Made by a program: the position numbers and the translations under genes. Positions 25,293 through 35,170 of a stretch of DNA of 64,000 bases are shown piece after piece. This DNA is from Sphingomonas chungangi. GTDB taxonomy: Bacteria > Pseudomonadota > Alphaproteobacteria > Sphingomonadales > Sphingomonadaceae. Each line of letters opens with the position of its first letter. Position 1 is the stretch's first letter. Where the stretch lies: assembly GCF_013778325.1 (NCBI RefSeq), contig NZ_JACEIB010000001.1, forward strand, positions 1 through 64,000, read 5' to 3'. Below the pieces are notes generated by a model. It was not told the DNA's origin. It ran no database searches and saw only the letters and a program-made list of their open reading frames with translations.

Positions 25293-25804
25293 TGGTGCGG
25301 CGGAGCCGTCAGGCGACGAGGCGTCCCTGGGCTCTCCAGCCCGAGCAGATATTCCTTCGCCTTCAGACCGCCCGCGAAGCCGGTCAGCGATCCGTTGCTG
25401 CCGATCACGCGGTGGCATGGCGCGATGATCGAGATCGGGTTGCGGCCATTGGCGGTGCCCACGGCACGCGTCGCGGTGGGCTTCCCGATCTGCTGGGCGA
25501 TGTCGGCATAGCTGCGTGTCTCGCCGAACGGGATGGTCAGCAGCGCCCGCCACACCGATTGCTGGAAATCGGTGCCGCGCATGTCGAGCGACACAGAGAA
25601 GGCGGTGCGGCGCCCGACGAAATAGTCGCCGAGCTCGCGCTCCGTCTGGACAAGTACGGGATGATCGGGCGTGTCGGCCAGCAAGCCGAGCCGCACCCGG
25701 TCCGGCGTGTCGTTTTCCCACAGGATGGCGACCAGCCCGTCGTCCGAGGCGACTAGGGTGAGCGCGCCGACGGGCGAGGCGATCGTCTTGCGGTGCAGGG
25801 TCAT
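25283..25804 (-). CDS. ogt: Methylated-DNA-[protein]-cysteine S-methyltransferase
   Basis: This single-turnover DNA repair protein removes methyl groups from O6-methylguanine. Cys130 in IIAPCHRVIGSNGSLTGFAG is the acceptor; the DNA-binding helix with RAVGTANGRNP precedes it. The start is the ATG with GGAG eight bases upstream, giving 173 residues; the longer frame adds eight. There is no Ada-type N-terminal domain. The gene is convergent with the SDR gene, the two stop regions overlapping. Confidence 0.95.
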   Translation of the reverse strand: MTLHRKTIASPVGALTLVASDDGLVAILWENDTPDRVRLGLLADTPDHPVLVQTERELGDYFVGRRTAFSVSLDMRGTDFQQSVWRALLTIPFGETRSYADIAQQIGKPTATRAVGTANGRNPISIIAPCHRVIGSNGSLTGFAGGLKAKEYLLGLESPGTPRRLTAPPHHQR

Positions 25805-25873
25805 CGTGGCATCTCCGACTGTCTGCATCCCATGTAGGCGATCGCCCGCGCCGTTACCTCCCGCGCCTTGCTT

Positions 25874-27658
25874 TCAAAGCGAGAATTTCACGCCCGCGAA
25901 GCCGCCATAATCGTTGCCTTCCGCACGCGAGAAGGTGGTGTGCACCGTGCCCTCGAGCGCGACGCGGCTACCGATCCGCGCCGAGATGCCGCCCGCCACA
26001 TCTCCATACACCTTGTCCGAGGCGCTGCTGATCTCGAAGCGGTTGATTACGGTGGCGGCGTCGGCGGGCGCGTAAAGCAGGTCGCGCTTGTCGCCATGGA
26101 CGCTCTTCTCGGCGGTGGCGCGCAGCCACGGCGTGATGGCGGGGCCGAGATCGGGCCGCCATTCGAGGCCGGCCGAGCCCACCACCGTGTCGACCTTCTG
26201 GCTGTTGACCACCAGCGCCGCCGCTGCGTCGCCAGCTTCGGTATAGCCGTCCAGCTTCGCATGCGCCCAGGCGATGCCGGCGACCGGCCCGATCCGGCCC
26301 ATCCCCGTCGGCACCAGCCAGCCCGCGCGACCGCCCGCGACGATGCTGGTGGCGTGCGGATGCGCGGTCAGCGGATCGGCGACGCCGGTGCGGTGGATGT
26401 CGAGATGGTGCCAGCCATAGCCGCCATAGACCTGCGCGAAGAGGCTGCCGGTGTCGTAGGCCGCATAGCCGCCGACCTGATAGCTTTTGGCGTGCGCGTC
26501 GTCGCCGGCGACGCTGCTGCTGTCGGCGTGCGACTTGGTCCAGCTGAAGATGCCGCCCGCGGTCAGCCCCGCCTGCTTCCACTCGACGCCGCCGGCCGCG
26601 CCCCACGAGCGGGTGCGATAACCGTCGGACGTGGCGTCGAAGTCGTAATGACTGCGGTTGCCGGTGCCCTGCAGATAGACGGAGAGCCCGTCCGGCCCCT
26701 TGCTCCCCCTCGCCAGATCGAGTCGGCCGGTGATCGTTCGGCTGAAATCCTGCGCGGCCTGATTCACCAGATCGCCGTTGGCGCGGAAGCTGTAGGGCGC
26801 TTCCAGCTGGTTGACCGCATAGCGGCCGACGAGATCGAACGCCGCCGAGGTCAGGTGGACGCCGTCGACGTAGAAGAAATATTGCTGCTGGAGCGCAGGA
26901 TTGCCGATGCAGGTGAGCGGGCAGGCGGTCGTCACGTCCATGAAGCCGAAGCGGCCGGGATCGGCGCGCACGACGTTGCCGATCGTGGTGATGTCGACAT
27001 AGGCGATCTGCACGCCATTGTTGGCGATCGGCGCGAGCAGCGCCTGCATCTTGGCGTTGTAGGCATCGCTGAACGCGGTGCCGACCGCAGCCGAGGGCTG
27101 GCCGAGCGCCTCGGGCAGTTGCCCGGCATCGCCCGCGATCCAGACGATGTGCTTGGCGCCCTTGCCGACGAGCTGGCGCACGCCGGTGATCGCGTCGGTC
27201 GCCGTCTGGGTGGTCGCGGCATCGACGCCGGCGAGCGTGCCGCCGCCGATCCGGTAGGCGCGCGCATCGTTGCCGCCCACCGACATGGCGAGCAGGTCGT
27301 CGGGCGAGAAGGTGCCTGGCGCCGTCGTCTCGAACAGCTGCACCTCCTGCGCGAAGCCGGGCAGCAGCGGGGATGCGATGTTGGCAGATCCCGCCTGTGC
27401 GCCGCCGAAGGCAAAGTTCGCTTCCGGCACGCCGTAATGGGTAGCGAGCGTGTCGACGAAGTTGGTGCCGCCCGAGAAACGTCCGGTCGGATAGACGGTG
27501 AAGTTGAACAGGCCGGGCGCGAGCGCGGCGACGTTGCCGATGTCGGCATAGGAATCGCCGAACGCGACGACCTTGTCGAAATCGCGGGCCATGGCCGGCG
27601 CGGCGAACGCGCACGATGCCAGCATCGCGGCCAGCGCCGCCTTCGAAATCCCCTGCAA
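25874..27658 (-). CDS. GDSL-esterase autotransporter (EstA-like)
   Basis: The 594-residue protein has a signal peptide (to about Ala24), a GDSL hydrolase passenger (about 26-310) and a C-terminal 12-strand-type autotransporter barrel (about 330-594) ending in VKFSL. Active-site parts visible are the nucleophile Ser36 in FGDSYADIGN, the oxyanion Asn130 in GGND, and Asp265/His268 in YVDGVHLT. It would display an esterase/lipase on the outer surface. Initiation is at TTG, but AGAGGAGG lies five bases upstream, which settles the start. It is divergent from the S10 peptidase. Confidence 0.92.
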   Translation of the reverse strand: MQGISKAALAAMLASCAFAAPAMARDFDKVVAFGDSYADIGNVAALAPGLFNFTVYPTGRFSGGTNFVDTLATHYGVPEANFAFGGAQAGSANIASPLLPGFAQEVQLFETTAPGTFSPDDLLAMSVGGNDARAYRIGGGTLAGVDAATTQTATDAITGVRQLVGKGAKHIVWIAGDAGQLPEALGQPSAAVGTAFSDAYNAKMQALLAPIANNGVQIAYVDITTIGNVVRADPGRFGFMDVTTACPLTCIGNPALQQQYFFYVDGVHLTSAAFDLVGRYAVNQLEAPYSFRANGDLVNQAAQDFSRTITGRLDLARGSKGPDGLSVYLQGTGNRSHYDFDATSDGYRTRSWGAAGGVEWKQAGLTAGGIFSWTKSHADSSSVAGDDAHAKSYQVGGYAAYDTGSLFAQVYGGYGWHHLDIHRTGVADPLTAHPHATSIVAGGRAGWLVPTGMGRIGPVAGIAWAHAKLDGYTEAGDAAAALVVNSQKVDTVVGSAGLEWRPDLGPAITPWLRATAEKSVHGDKRDLLYAPADAATVINRFEISSASDKVYGDVAGGISARIGSRVALEGTVHTTFSRAEGNDYGGFAGVKFSL

Positions 27659-27824
27659 AGCAACCTCCTCTGATCGAGCGCTGTTTCGCGCCTTTCCCTA
27701 TTGGTAAACTATCTCTCGCTTGGGTGACAAGTGCTCGATGCGCTTGCGGCCTCGCTGTATGCGTGATCTAAGACACCCCCTTCGCGAGGCGCGAAACGCG
27801 CCGCCTGCCAAGGGGTTTCCTTTC

Positions 27825-29342
27825 ATGCGTATCCTGCCGCTCGTTTCCTGCGTTTCCGTGCTCATGGCGCTCGGCTCGCCCGCCTTCGCCGCCGACAAGG
27901 GAGGCGACGCCAAGGAGGCGAGCAAGGATGCGCCGAAGCCCGACGGCGATCTCACGCCCTTCCCCGCTCCCAAATCGCTGAAGCAGAGCGCCATCATCGG
28001 CGGCAAGCGCGTGGATTATGTCGCGACGGTCGGCTCGATCCCGGTGAAAGACGAAAAGGGCAAGGTGACCGGCGAGGTGGTCTATACCGCCTACACCGTG
28101 CCGGGTCGCGGCCCGGGCCGGCCGGTGACCTTCGCGTTCAACGGCGGGCCGGGCGCGGCCTCGGTCTATCTGAACCTCGGCGCGATCGGCCCGAAGAAGG
28201 TGGAATTCGGCCGCAACGGCGATGCGCCCTCCGATCTCGCCGTGCTGCACGACAATGCCAACAGCTGGCTCGATTTCACCGATCTCGTCTTCATTGATCC
28301 GATCGGCACCGGCTTCTCGCGCAGCCGCGTCGATGCAGACCAGAGCAAGAAACTGTTCTTCAAGGCGGACGAGGACATCCATTATCTCAGCCGCGTCGTC
28401 TATGACTGGCTGCAGCAGAACGGCCGGATGACCAGCCGCAAATATCTCGTCGGCGAAAGCTATGGCGGCTACCGCGTGCCGCGCCTCGCTTACTATCTGC
28501 AGACGACGCTGGGTGTCGGCCTCTCCGGCATCACGATGGTCTCGCCCTATCTCGATCCGCCGGCGACGGGCGACGACGATTCTCTCTCGCCGCTGCCGTG
28601 GATGATCAACCTGCCGTCGATGGCGGCGGGGAAGATCGAGCGCGACGGCCAGCCGCTCACCGAAGCGGCGCTGGCGCCGGTCGAGCAGTATGACCGCACC
28701 CAGTTCGTGACCGACTATCTTGCCGGCGTCCGCAACAAGGAGGCGACCGATCGCCTCTCGGCCAAGGTCGCCGAGCTGACTGGCCTCGATCCGGCGCTGG
28801 TCCGCCGCATGGACGGGCGCGTCGACATTGGCACGTATCTGCGCGAGATCCGCAAGTCGCAGGGGCTGATCGGATCGGTCTATGATTCGAATGTGACCGC
28901 CTACGATCCCTTCCCGGCGGACAACAATCCGCGCGGCTTCCACGATCCGCTGCTCGAGGCCCTGCTGGCGCCCACAACCTCGGCGATGTCGGACTTCGTG
29001 GTCAATCAGGTCGGCTGGAAGGTGGACGGCCATTACGAAGCGCTGTCCGATGCGGTCGGCGAGGCGTGGGATCGCGATTCGGTGAACAATGACGCGCCGG
29101 TCCGGGATCTGCGCCGCGCGATCGCGATCGATCCCAAGATGGCGGTCAACATCGTCCACGGCTGGGACGATCTCTCCTGCCCCTTCTTCGCCTCGCGCCT
29201 GATCGTCGACCAGATGCCGAGCTATGGCAGCGCGAACCGGGTGCAACTCCACATGTATCCGGGCGGCCACATGTTCTATGCGCGGCCGGACAGTGGGGCG
29301 GCGCTGCGCCACGACATCATGGCGTCCTACGGGGCGATGTGA
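27825..29342 (+). CDS. Secreted serine carboxypeptidase, family S10
   Basis: After a cleavable signal peptide (MRILPLVSCV...SPAFAA) the 505-residue protein shows FNGGPGAAS (105-113), the nucleophile Ser212 in GESYGG, and later HGWDDLSCPF and GGHMFY carrying the Asp and His of the triad. S10 enzymes remove C-terminal residues at acidic pH. The start is moved 35 codons in, to the ATG that begins the signal peptide. One base separates its stop from the M28 peptidase start, so the two secreted peptidases are probably one operon. Confidence 0.93.
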   Translation: MRILPLVSCVSVLMALGSPAFAADKGGDAKEASKDAPKPDGDLTPFPAPKSLKQSAIIGGKRVDYVATVGSIPVKDEKGKVTGEVVYTAYTVPGRGPGRPVTFAFNGGPGAASVYLNLGAIGPKKVEFGRNGDAPSDLAVLHDNANSWLDFTDLVFIDPIGTGFSRSRVDADQSKKLFFKADEDIHYLSRVVYDWLQQNGRMTSRKYLVGESYGGYRVPRLAYYLQTTLGVGLSGITMVSPYLDPPATGDDDSLSPLPWMINLPSMAAGKIERDGQPLTEAALAPVEQYDRTQFVTDYLAGVRNKEATDRLSAKVAELTGLDPALVRRMDGRVDIGTYLREIRKSQGLIGSVYDSNVTAYDPFPADNNPRGFHDPLLEALLAPTTSAMSDFVVNQVGWKVDGHYEALSDAVGEAWDRDSVNNDAPVRDLRRAIAIDPKMAVNIVHGWDDLSCPFFASRLIVDQMPSYGSANRVQLHMYPGGHMFYARPDSGAALRHDIMASYGAM

Positions 29343-29343
29343 G

Positions 29344-30996
29344 GTGAGGGCCGCGCTGCTCGCCGCCGCCGCCCTCCCCCTCCTCGTCGCGGCAGCGCCC
29401 GCGCCGGTGACCCCGGCCGAGCTGTCCGCGACGGTGAAGGAGATTGCCTCGGAGCCCTATCAGGGCCGCGCACCGGGCACGCCGGGAGAGACGAAGACGA
29501 TCGACTATTTGGTCGGTCGGCTGAAGGCGATGGGGTTGAAGCCTGCGGGGTCGGGCGGGCAGTGGACCCAGCTGGTGCCGATGATCCACAATGTCGCGGG
29601 CGCGCCCAAGGAGCTAAAAATCTGGTGGGGCGACTCCTTTCTCTCGCCCGTTGTCGGCGAGGATATCGCCCCGAGCACAACGCGCGCGACGGATGAGGTC
29701 ACGATAAAGGACGCGCCGATGGTCTTCGTCGGCTACGGTGCGTCGGCGCCGGAACGCGGCTGGGACGACTTCAAGGGCGTCGACCTGCACGGCAAGGTCG
29801 CTGTCTTCCTCGTCAACGATCCGGACTACGAGGCCCAGCCGGGCGACGGCGCCTATGGCAAGTTCGGCGGCAAGGCGATGACCTATTATGGCCGCTGGAC
29901 CTACAAGTACGAGGAAGCGGCGCGGCGCGGCGCCATCGCGGCGCTGATCGTGCATGAGGATGGACCGGCCGGCTATGGCTGGAACGTCGCGGCCAACACC
30001 GTCGGCGGCACTTATGCGCTCCCGGTCGCAGCGGGGCAGCCGCAGCCGGTTGCGCTGCAGAGTTGGATCAGCCGTCCTTTCGCGGACAAGCTGTTCAAGG
30101 CGGCTGGCCTCGATTTTGAAACGCTCAAGAAAAAGGCACGGCAAGCGGATTTCCATCCAGTCGAAATCACCGGCGCCCGATTCTTCGCCGACATGCCGGT
30201 GAAATCCGAGAAGATCGAGAGCCACAATGTGCTCGCCGCGATCCCCGGCACCGCGCACCCCGACGAAACGGTGATGTTCGGCGCGCATTGGGATGCCTAT
30301 GGCGTCGGCGCGCCCGACGCGCAGGGCCGCACGATCCGCCCCGGCGCCAATGACGACGGCCTCGGCGTCGCCGGCCTGCTCGCGCTTGCCAAGGCGTACA
30401 AGGCCGGACCGCCTCCGCAGCGGACGATCGCGTTCGGCTTCTGGACGGCGGAGGAGCGCGGTCTGCTCGGCTCCGAATATTATGCGCAGAACCCGGTCTT
30501 CCCGGTGGCGAAGACGGTGGGCGTGCTGACCATCGACATCCTCCAGACCGCCGGCGCGGCGAAGGACGTGGTGCTGATCGGTGCCGGGCAGGACAGCCTG
30601 GAAAAGGACCTCGCGACGGTCGCCGCGATTCAGGGCCGCACGATCACGCCGGACAGCAAGCCCGAACGCGGTCTCTTCTACCGCGCCGATCATTTCTCGC
30701 TCGCCAAGCGTGGCGTGCCGACATTGCTGCTGATGGGGGCGGGCGGCGGCGCCGATCTGGTGAAGGGCGGCCGCGCGGCCGGCGACCAGTGGGTCACCGA
30801 CTACACCGCGCATTGCTATCACCAGACCTGCGACACCTGGTCGGCGGACTGGGACCTCACGGGCGCAGCGGCGGACGTGAGTCTGTTCTATGATCTCGGC
30901 AAGCGACTCGCCTGGTCGCGCGAATGGCCGACGTGGAATTCCGGGTCCGAGTTTGCGGGCGTCCGCGCCAAGACGGCGGATCAGCGCAAACCCTGA
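29344..30996 (+). CDS. Secreted zinc aminopeptidase, family M28, with inserted PA-like domain
   Basis: The GTG at 29344 starts a signal peptide (RAALLAAAALPLLVAAAPAP) and gives 550 residues; the longer frame runs back into the S10 gene. Zinc ligands and the base are recognisable: His315 and Asp317 (HWDAYG), Asp337 (GANDDG), Glu370/Glu371 (TAEERG), with a late His in YHQTCDT. A protease-associated-like domain (about 115-245) is inserted ahead of the catalytic part. It probably works with the S10 peptidase on exogenous peptides in the periplasm. Confidence 0.92.
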   Translation: MRAALLAAAALPLLVAAAPAPVTPAELSATVKEIASEPYQGRAPGTPGETKTIDYLVGRLKAMGLKPAGSGGQWTQLVPMIHNVAGAPKELKIWWGDSFLSPVVGEDIAPSTTRATDEVTIKDAPMVFVGYGASAPERGWDDFKGVDLHGKVAVFLVNDPDYEAQPGDGAYGKFGGKAMTYYGRWTYKYEEAARRGAIAALIVHEDGPAGYGWNVAANTVGGTYALPVAAGQPQPVALQSWISRPFADKLFKAAGLDFETLKKKARQADFHPVEITGARFFADMPVKSEKIESHNVLAAIPGTAHPDETVMFGAHWDAYGVGAPDAQGRTIRPGANDDGLGVAGLLALAKAYKAGPPPQRTIAFGFWTAEERGLLGSEYYAQNPVFPVAKTVGVLTIDILQTAGAAKDVVLIGAGQDSLEKDLATVAAIQGRTITPDSKPERGLFYRADHFSLAKRGVPTLLLMGAGGGADLVKGGRAAGDQWVTDYTAHCYHQTCDTWSADWDLTGAAADVSLFYDLGKRLAWSREWPTWNSGSEFAGVRAKTADQRKP

Positions 30997-31100
30997 CTTC
31001 ACACCCCTGAGCGAAAGACAGCGCTGGACATCTGGCCTTTTGGTCGCGCTTGCGCCAAAGGGGAGCCGCGCCCGCCAGAAGCCGCGTCGAGGGAGCCCGA

Positions 31101-32594
31101 ATGACCGACGCTTTCGCCCGTACCCCGTCCACTGCCGTACTTCCGGCGCAACGCCTGCTGCTCTTCGGCGCGACCGGGGATTTGTCGCAGCGCATGCTGC
31201 TGCCCTCGCTCTTCTCGCTTCATGCCGAGAAGCTGATCGGGCCGGACCTCCGGATCATCGGCACCGCCCGGTCCGAGCTCAACGACGAGACCTTCCGCGC
31301 CGCTGCGGCCGAGGCGCTGGACAAGTTCCTCTCGCCAGAGGCGCGGGTGCCGGACGCGATCCCGTCCTTCCTCGATCGCCTGCACTATGTGCCGCTCGAT
31401 GCGTCGAAGCCCGAAAGCTTCTCGGCGCTGAACGCGATGATGGGCGGCGATCCCAACCAGCATACCGCTATCTATCTTTCCACCGCGCCGTCGCTGTTCG
31501 GATCGACCATCGCCGGCCTGCAGAGCGCCGGGCTCGACGGCCCGAACTGCCGCATCGGCCTCGAAAAGCCGCTCGGCCACGATCTCGCCTCCTCGGCGGT
31601 GATCAACGATGCGGTGGCGGCGGCTTATGCCGAGGGCCAGACCTTCCGGATCGATCACTATCTCGGCAAGGAGACGGTGCAGAACCTGCTCGCGCTGCGC
31701 TTCGGCAACCGGATGTTCGAGCCACTGTGGAATGCCGAGAATATCGAGCATGTCCAGATCACCGTCTCGGAGACGGTCGGGTTGGAAGGCCGCGTCTCCT
31801 ACTATGACGGCGTCGGCGCGCTGCGCGACATGGTGCAGAACCACATGCTCCAGCTGCTCGCGCTGGTGGCGATGGAGCCCCCTGCCCGCTTCGGCCCGCG
31901 ATCGGTGCGCGACGAGAAGGTGAAGGTGCTCCGCTCGCTTCGCCGGATCGATCGCGCGACTGCCGCCCATGAAACGGTGCGCGGCCAATATACGGACGGT
32001 GCGGTCGGCGGAAAGGCGGTGCCGGGCTATATCGACGAGCTGAAGCAACCGTCGAACACCGAGACCTTCGTCGCGGTGAAGGCGCATGTCGACAATTGGC
32101 GCTGGCATGGCGTGCCCTTCTACCTGCGCACCGGCAAGCGGCTGCCGAATCGCCATAGCGAGATCGTGATCCAGTTCCGCGAGGTGCCGCATTCGATCTT
32201 CGCCGGGCGCGGCGCGGTGCTGCAGTCGAACCGCCTGATCATCCGCCTCCAGCCGGAGGAGAATATCCGGCTGATGACGATGGCCAAGGAGCCGGGCCTC
32301 GATCGCGACGGGATTCGCCTGAGAGAAGTCCCGCTCGATCTCTCGCTCACCACCGCCTTCGCCGGCTTCCGCCGCCGCATCGCCTATGAGCGGCTGCTGC
32401 TCGATCTGATCGAGGGCGATCCCACTCTGTTCGTCCGCCGCGACGAGGTGGAGGCGCAATGGGAATGGATCGACGCGATCCGAGACGGCTGGGAAGCCGC
32501 CAATGTCACACCCCGGCCCTATTCTGCGGGAACCTGGGGGCCGTCCGCCGCGATTGCGCTGACGGAACGCGATGGAGTGCACTGGAATGATTGA
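31101..32594 (+). CDS. zwf: Glucose-6-phosphate 1-dehydrogenase
   Basis: It oxidises glucose-6-phosphate to 6-phosphogluconolactone, the first step of the Entner-Doudoroff and pentose phosphate routes. The 497 residues include the cofactor motif FGATGDLSQRMLLPSL (22-37) and the substrate site RIDHYLGKE (183-191). The start is the ATG six bases after GAGGGAG, not the longer frame. Its stop overlaps the pgl start by eight bases, so translation is coupled. Confidence 0.97.
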   Translation: MTDAFARTPSTAVLPAQRLLLFGATGDLSQRMLLPSLFSLHAEKLIGPDLRIIGTARSELNDETFRAAAAEALDKFLSPEARVPDAIPSFLDRLHYVPLDASKPESFSALNAMMGGDPNQHTAIYLSTAPSLFGSTIAGLQSAGLDGPNCRIGLEKPLGHDLASSAVINDAVAAAYAEGQTFRIDHYLGKETVQNLLALRFGNRMFEPLWNAENIEHVQITVSETVGLEGRVSYYDGVGALRDMVQNHMLQLLALVAMEPPARFGPRSVRDEKVKVLRSLRRIDRATAAHETVRGQYTDGAVGGKAVPGYIDELKQPSNTETFVAVKAHVDNWRWHGVPFYLRTGKRLPNRHSEIVIQFREVPHSIFAGRGAVLQSNRLIIRLQPEENIRLMTMAKEPGLDRDGIRLREVPLDLSLTTAFAGFRRRIAYERLLLDLIEGDPTLFVRRDEVEAQWEWIDAIRDGWEAANVTPRPYSAGTWGPSAAIALTERDGVHWND

Positions 32595-33285
32595 GGCCGA
32601 ATGGTGGGATTATGAGGATGCCGAGGAGCTGGCCGAGCAGCTGGCCGGCGATATCGGCTTCATCATCGAAAGCGCGATCGACGCGCGCAACGAGTGCCTG
32701 CTGGTGCTGCCGGGCGGCAAGTCGCCGATCCCTGTGTTCGAGCGGCTCAAGGCGCAGAAATTCCCGTGGAAGAAGGTGACGATCGTGCCGGGCGACGACC
32801 GGCTGGTCGACGTCACCGATCCGCTGAGCAACGCCAACCTGCTCGCGCGCAACTTCATGCCGCTGGGCGCGCGCGTCGTGCCGCTCACCGCGGGCAAGTT
32901 GGGCGTCAAGCAGGCGGGTGAGGCGGCCGACGCGCGGCTCGCCGATCTGCACTGGCCGCCGGATATCGTGTGGCTGGGCATGGGCACCAACGGCCACACC
33001 GCCTCGATCTTCCACGGCCCGGATTATGACGAGGCATTGTCGTCCAAGAAGCGCGCGATCGGCCTCATCCCCGATCCGCTGCCGCCGGAAGCGCCGGTGG
33101 CGCGCGTGACGCTCACCCGCTCGGCGATCCTGTCCGCGCGCTCGATCCTCATCACCATCGACGGCGACGAGAAGAAGCGCGTGCTCGAAGAGGCGCTGGA
33201 GCAGGGCGACAAGTCGCAATGGCCGATCGGCCGCGTGCTGGCCGACGCCGAGCAGTCGATCGACATCCACTGGCGAGCAAAATGA
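32587..33285 (+). CDS. pgl: 6-Phosphogluconolactonase
   Basis: The 232-residue protein hydrolyses 6-phosphogluconolactone. It belongs to the NagB-like DevB/SOL group, seen in [14 protein letters not shown] and in [18 protein letters not shown] with the conserved GxGxxGHxAS. The ATG lies inside the last codons of zwf, and the end overlaps edd by ATGA. It is the middle gene of the zwf-pgl-edd operon. Confidence 0.95.
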   Translation: MIEAEWWDYEDAEELAEQLAGDIGFIIESAIDARNECLLVLPGGKSPIPVFERLKAQKFPWKKVTIVPGDDRLVDVTDPLSNANLLARNFMPLGARVVPLTAGKLGVKQAGEAADARLADLHWPPDIVWLGMGTNGHTASIFHGPDYDEALSSKKRAIGLIPDPLPPEAPVARVTLTRSAILSARSILITIDGDEKKRVLEEALEQGDKSQWPIGRVLADAEQSIDIHWRAK

Positions 33286-35111
33286 CCACCCTCCACCCCG
33301 CCGTCCATGCCGTCACCCAGCGCATCGTCGAGCGCTCGAAGCCGACGCGCGCGCGCTATCTCGATCTGATCGAGCGGCAGCGCGACGCCGGCGTCGATCG
33401 CTCGCGGCTGGGCTGCGCGAACCTCGCGCACGGCTTCGCGGCGGCGGGGGAGGACAAGGCGGCGATCCGGGGCGGGGCGGCGATGAACATCGGCATCGTC
33501 ACCGCCTATAACGACATGCTCTCGGCCCATCAGCCTTACTATCGCTACCCCGAGCAGATGAAGCTCTGGGCGCGCGAAGTGGGCGCCACCGCGCAGGTGG
33601 CGGGCGGAGTGCCGGCGATGTGCGACGGCGTGACGCAGGGCTATGCCGGCATGGAGCTCTCCCTGTTCAGCCGCGACACGATCGCGCTCTCCACCGCGAT
33701 CGGCCTCAGCCACGGCATGTTCGAGGGCGCGGCGATGCTCGGCATCTGCGACAAGATCGTGCCGGGCCTGCTGATCGGTGCGCTGCGCTTCGGCCATATT
33801 CCGATGCTGCTGATCCCCGCCGGGCCGATGCCGTCGGGCCTCGCCAACAAGGAGAAGCAGCGCATCCGCCAGCTCTATGCCGAGGGTAAATGCTCGCGCG
33901 ACGAGCTGCTGGAGAGCGAAAGCGCCTCCTATCACGGCGCCGGCACCTGCACCTTCTACGGCACCGCCAACTCCAACCAGATGATGATGGAGATGATGGG
34001 GCTGCACGTGCCGCAGTCCGCCTTCGTCAATCCGGGCACCAAGCTGCGGCAGGCGCTGACCCGCGCCGCCGTCCACCGCGTCGCGGAAATCGGCTGGGAT
34101 GGCGACGATTATCGTCCGCTCGGCCGAGTGGTGGACGAGAAGGCGGTGGTGAATGCCGCGATCGGCCTGCTCGCCACCGGCGGATCGACCAACCACGCAA
34201 TCCACCTGCCCGCCATCGCGCGCGCGGCGGGGATCGTGATCGACTGGGAGGATATCGACCGCCTCTCCTCCACCGTGCCGCTGCTGGCGCGCGTCTATCC
34301 CAACGGTTCGGGCGACGTGAACCATTTCCAGGCGGCCGGCGGCCTCGCCTTCATCACCAGGACCTTGCTGGAGCATGGCCTGCTCCACGGCGACATCCTG
34401 ACGATCGCAAAGGGCGGTTTCGCCGACTACACCGCCGATCCTCGCCTCGACGGCGAGGATCTGGTGTGGGAGCCGGCGCCCGCCGAGCCGCTCGATGCCA
34501 ACATGGTGCGCCCGGCGTCCGATCCCTTCCAGGCGGATGGCGGCATGCGGCTGGTGAAGGGCAATCTCGGCCGCGCCATCATCAAGACGAGCGCGGTCGA
34601 TCCGGCGCGCTGGACGATCGAGGCACCGGCGCGCGTCTTCTCCGATCAGTCGCAGGTGCTCGACGCCTTCAAGGCCGGCGAGCTGGATCGCGACGTGATC
34701 GTCGTCGTCCGCTTCCAGGGCCCGCGCGCCAACGGCATGCCGGAACTGCACAAGCTCACCCCGCCCTTGGGCGTGCTGCAGGACAAGGGCTTCAAGGTGG
34801 CGCTCGTCACCGACGGGCGCATGTCCGGCGCATCGGGCAAGGTGCCGGCGGCGATCCACGTCTCGCCCGAAGTGTTGGGCGGCGGCCCGCTCGGCAAGCT
34901 GCGCGACGGCGACATGGTGCGCCTCTCCGCTGAGGAAGGATCGCTGGAGGCTCTCGTCGATTTCGACGAATGGGAGGCGCGCCAGATCGCGGATGCCCCC
35001 CCGCCCGCGATCGGCACCGGCCGCGAGCTGTTCGCTTTCATGCGCAGCGGCGCGGACGATGCGGAGAAAGGCGGATCGGCGATGCTGGCCGCAATGGATG
35101 CGATCGTCTGA
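33282..35111 (+). CDS. edd: 6-Phosphogluconate dehydratase
   Basis: The 609-residue enzyme makes 2-keto-3-deoxy-6-phosphogluconate, the committed Entner-Doudoroff step. It belongs to the IlvD/Edd family of 4Fe-4S dehydratases; cysteines in PAMCDGVT and [16 protein letters not shown] are the likely cluster ligands, and [17 protein letters not shown] is the C-terminal signature. The start overlaps the pgl stop by four bases. Neither glk nor eda follows; the next gene is a metal transporter. Confidence 0.97.
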   Translation: MTTLHPAVHAVTQRIVERSKPTRARYLDLIERQRDAGVDRSRLGCANLAHGFAAAGEDKAAIRGGAAMNIGIVTAYNDMLSAHQPYYRYPEQMKLWAREVGATAQVAGGVPAMCDGVTQGYAGMELSLFSRDTIALSTAIGLSHGMFEGAAMLGICDKIVPGLLIGALRFGHIPMLLIPAGPMPSGLANKEKQRIRQLYAEGKCSRDELLESESASYHGAGTCTFYGTANSNQMMMEMMGLHVPQSAFVNPGTKLRQALTRAAVHRVAEIGWDGDDYRPLGRVVDEKAVVNAAIGLLATGGSTNHAIHLPAIARAAGIVIDWEDIDRLSSTVPLLARVYPNGSGDVNHFQAAGGLAFITRTLLEHGLLHGDILTIAKGGFADYTADPRLDGEDLVWEPAPAEPLDANMVRPASDPFQADGGMRLVKGNLGRAIIKTSAVDPARWTIEAPARVFSDQSQVLDAFKAGELDRDVIVVVRFQGPRANGMPELHKLTPPLGVLQDKGFKVALVTDGRMSGASGKVPAAIHVSPEVLGGGPLGKLRDGDMVRLSAEEGSLEALVDFDEWEARQIADAPPPAIGTGRELFAFMRSGADDAEKGGSAMLAAMDAIV

Positions 35112-35170
35112 TGCGGGAGGTGGAGGGCTTGTAATGCCCTTTGCGGGGCTTTTGCGCTAAGGGGCTGAAC

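Noticed and set aside
25868-27673. 601-codon plus-strand open frame opposite the GDSL autotransporter
   Set aside because: The minus strand encodes a complete signal peptide, GDSL catalytic set and barrel; the plus-strand frame is Arg/Gly/Asp-rich shadow sequence.
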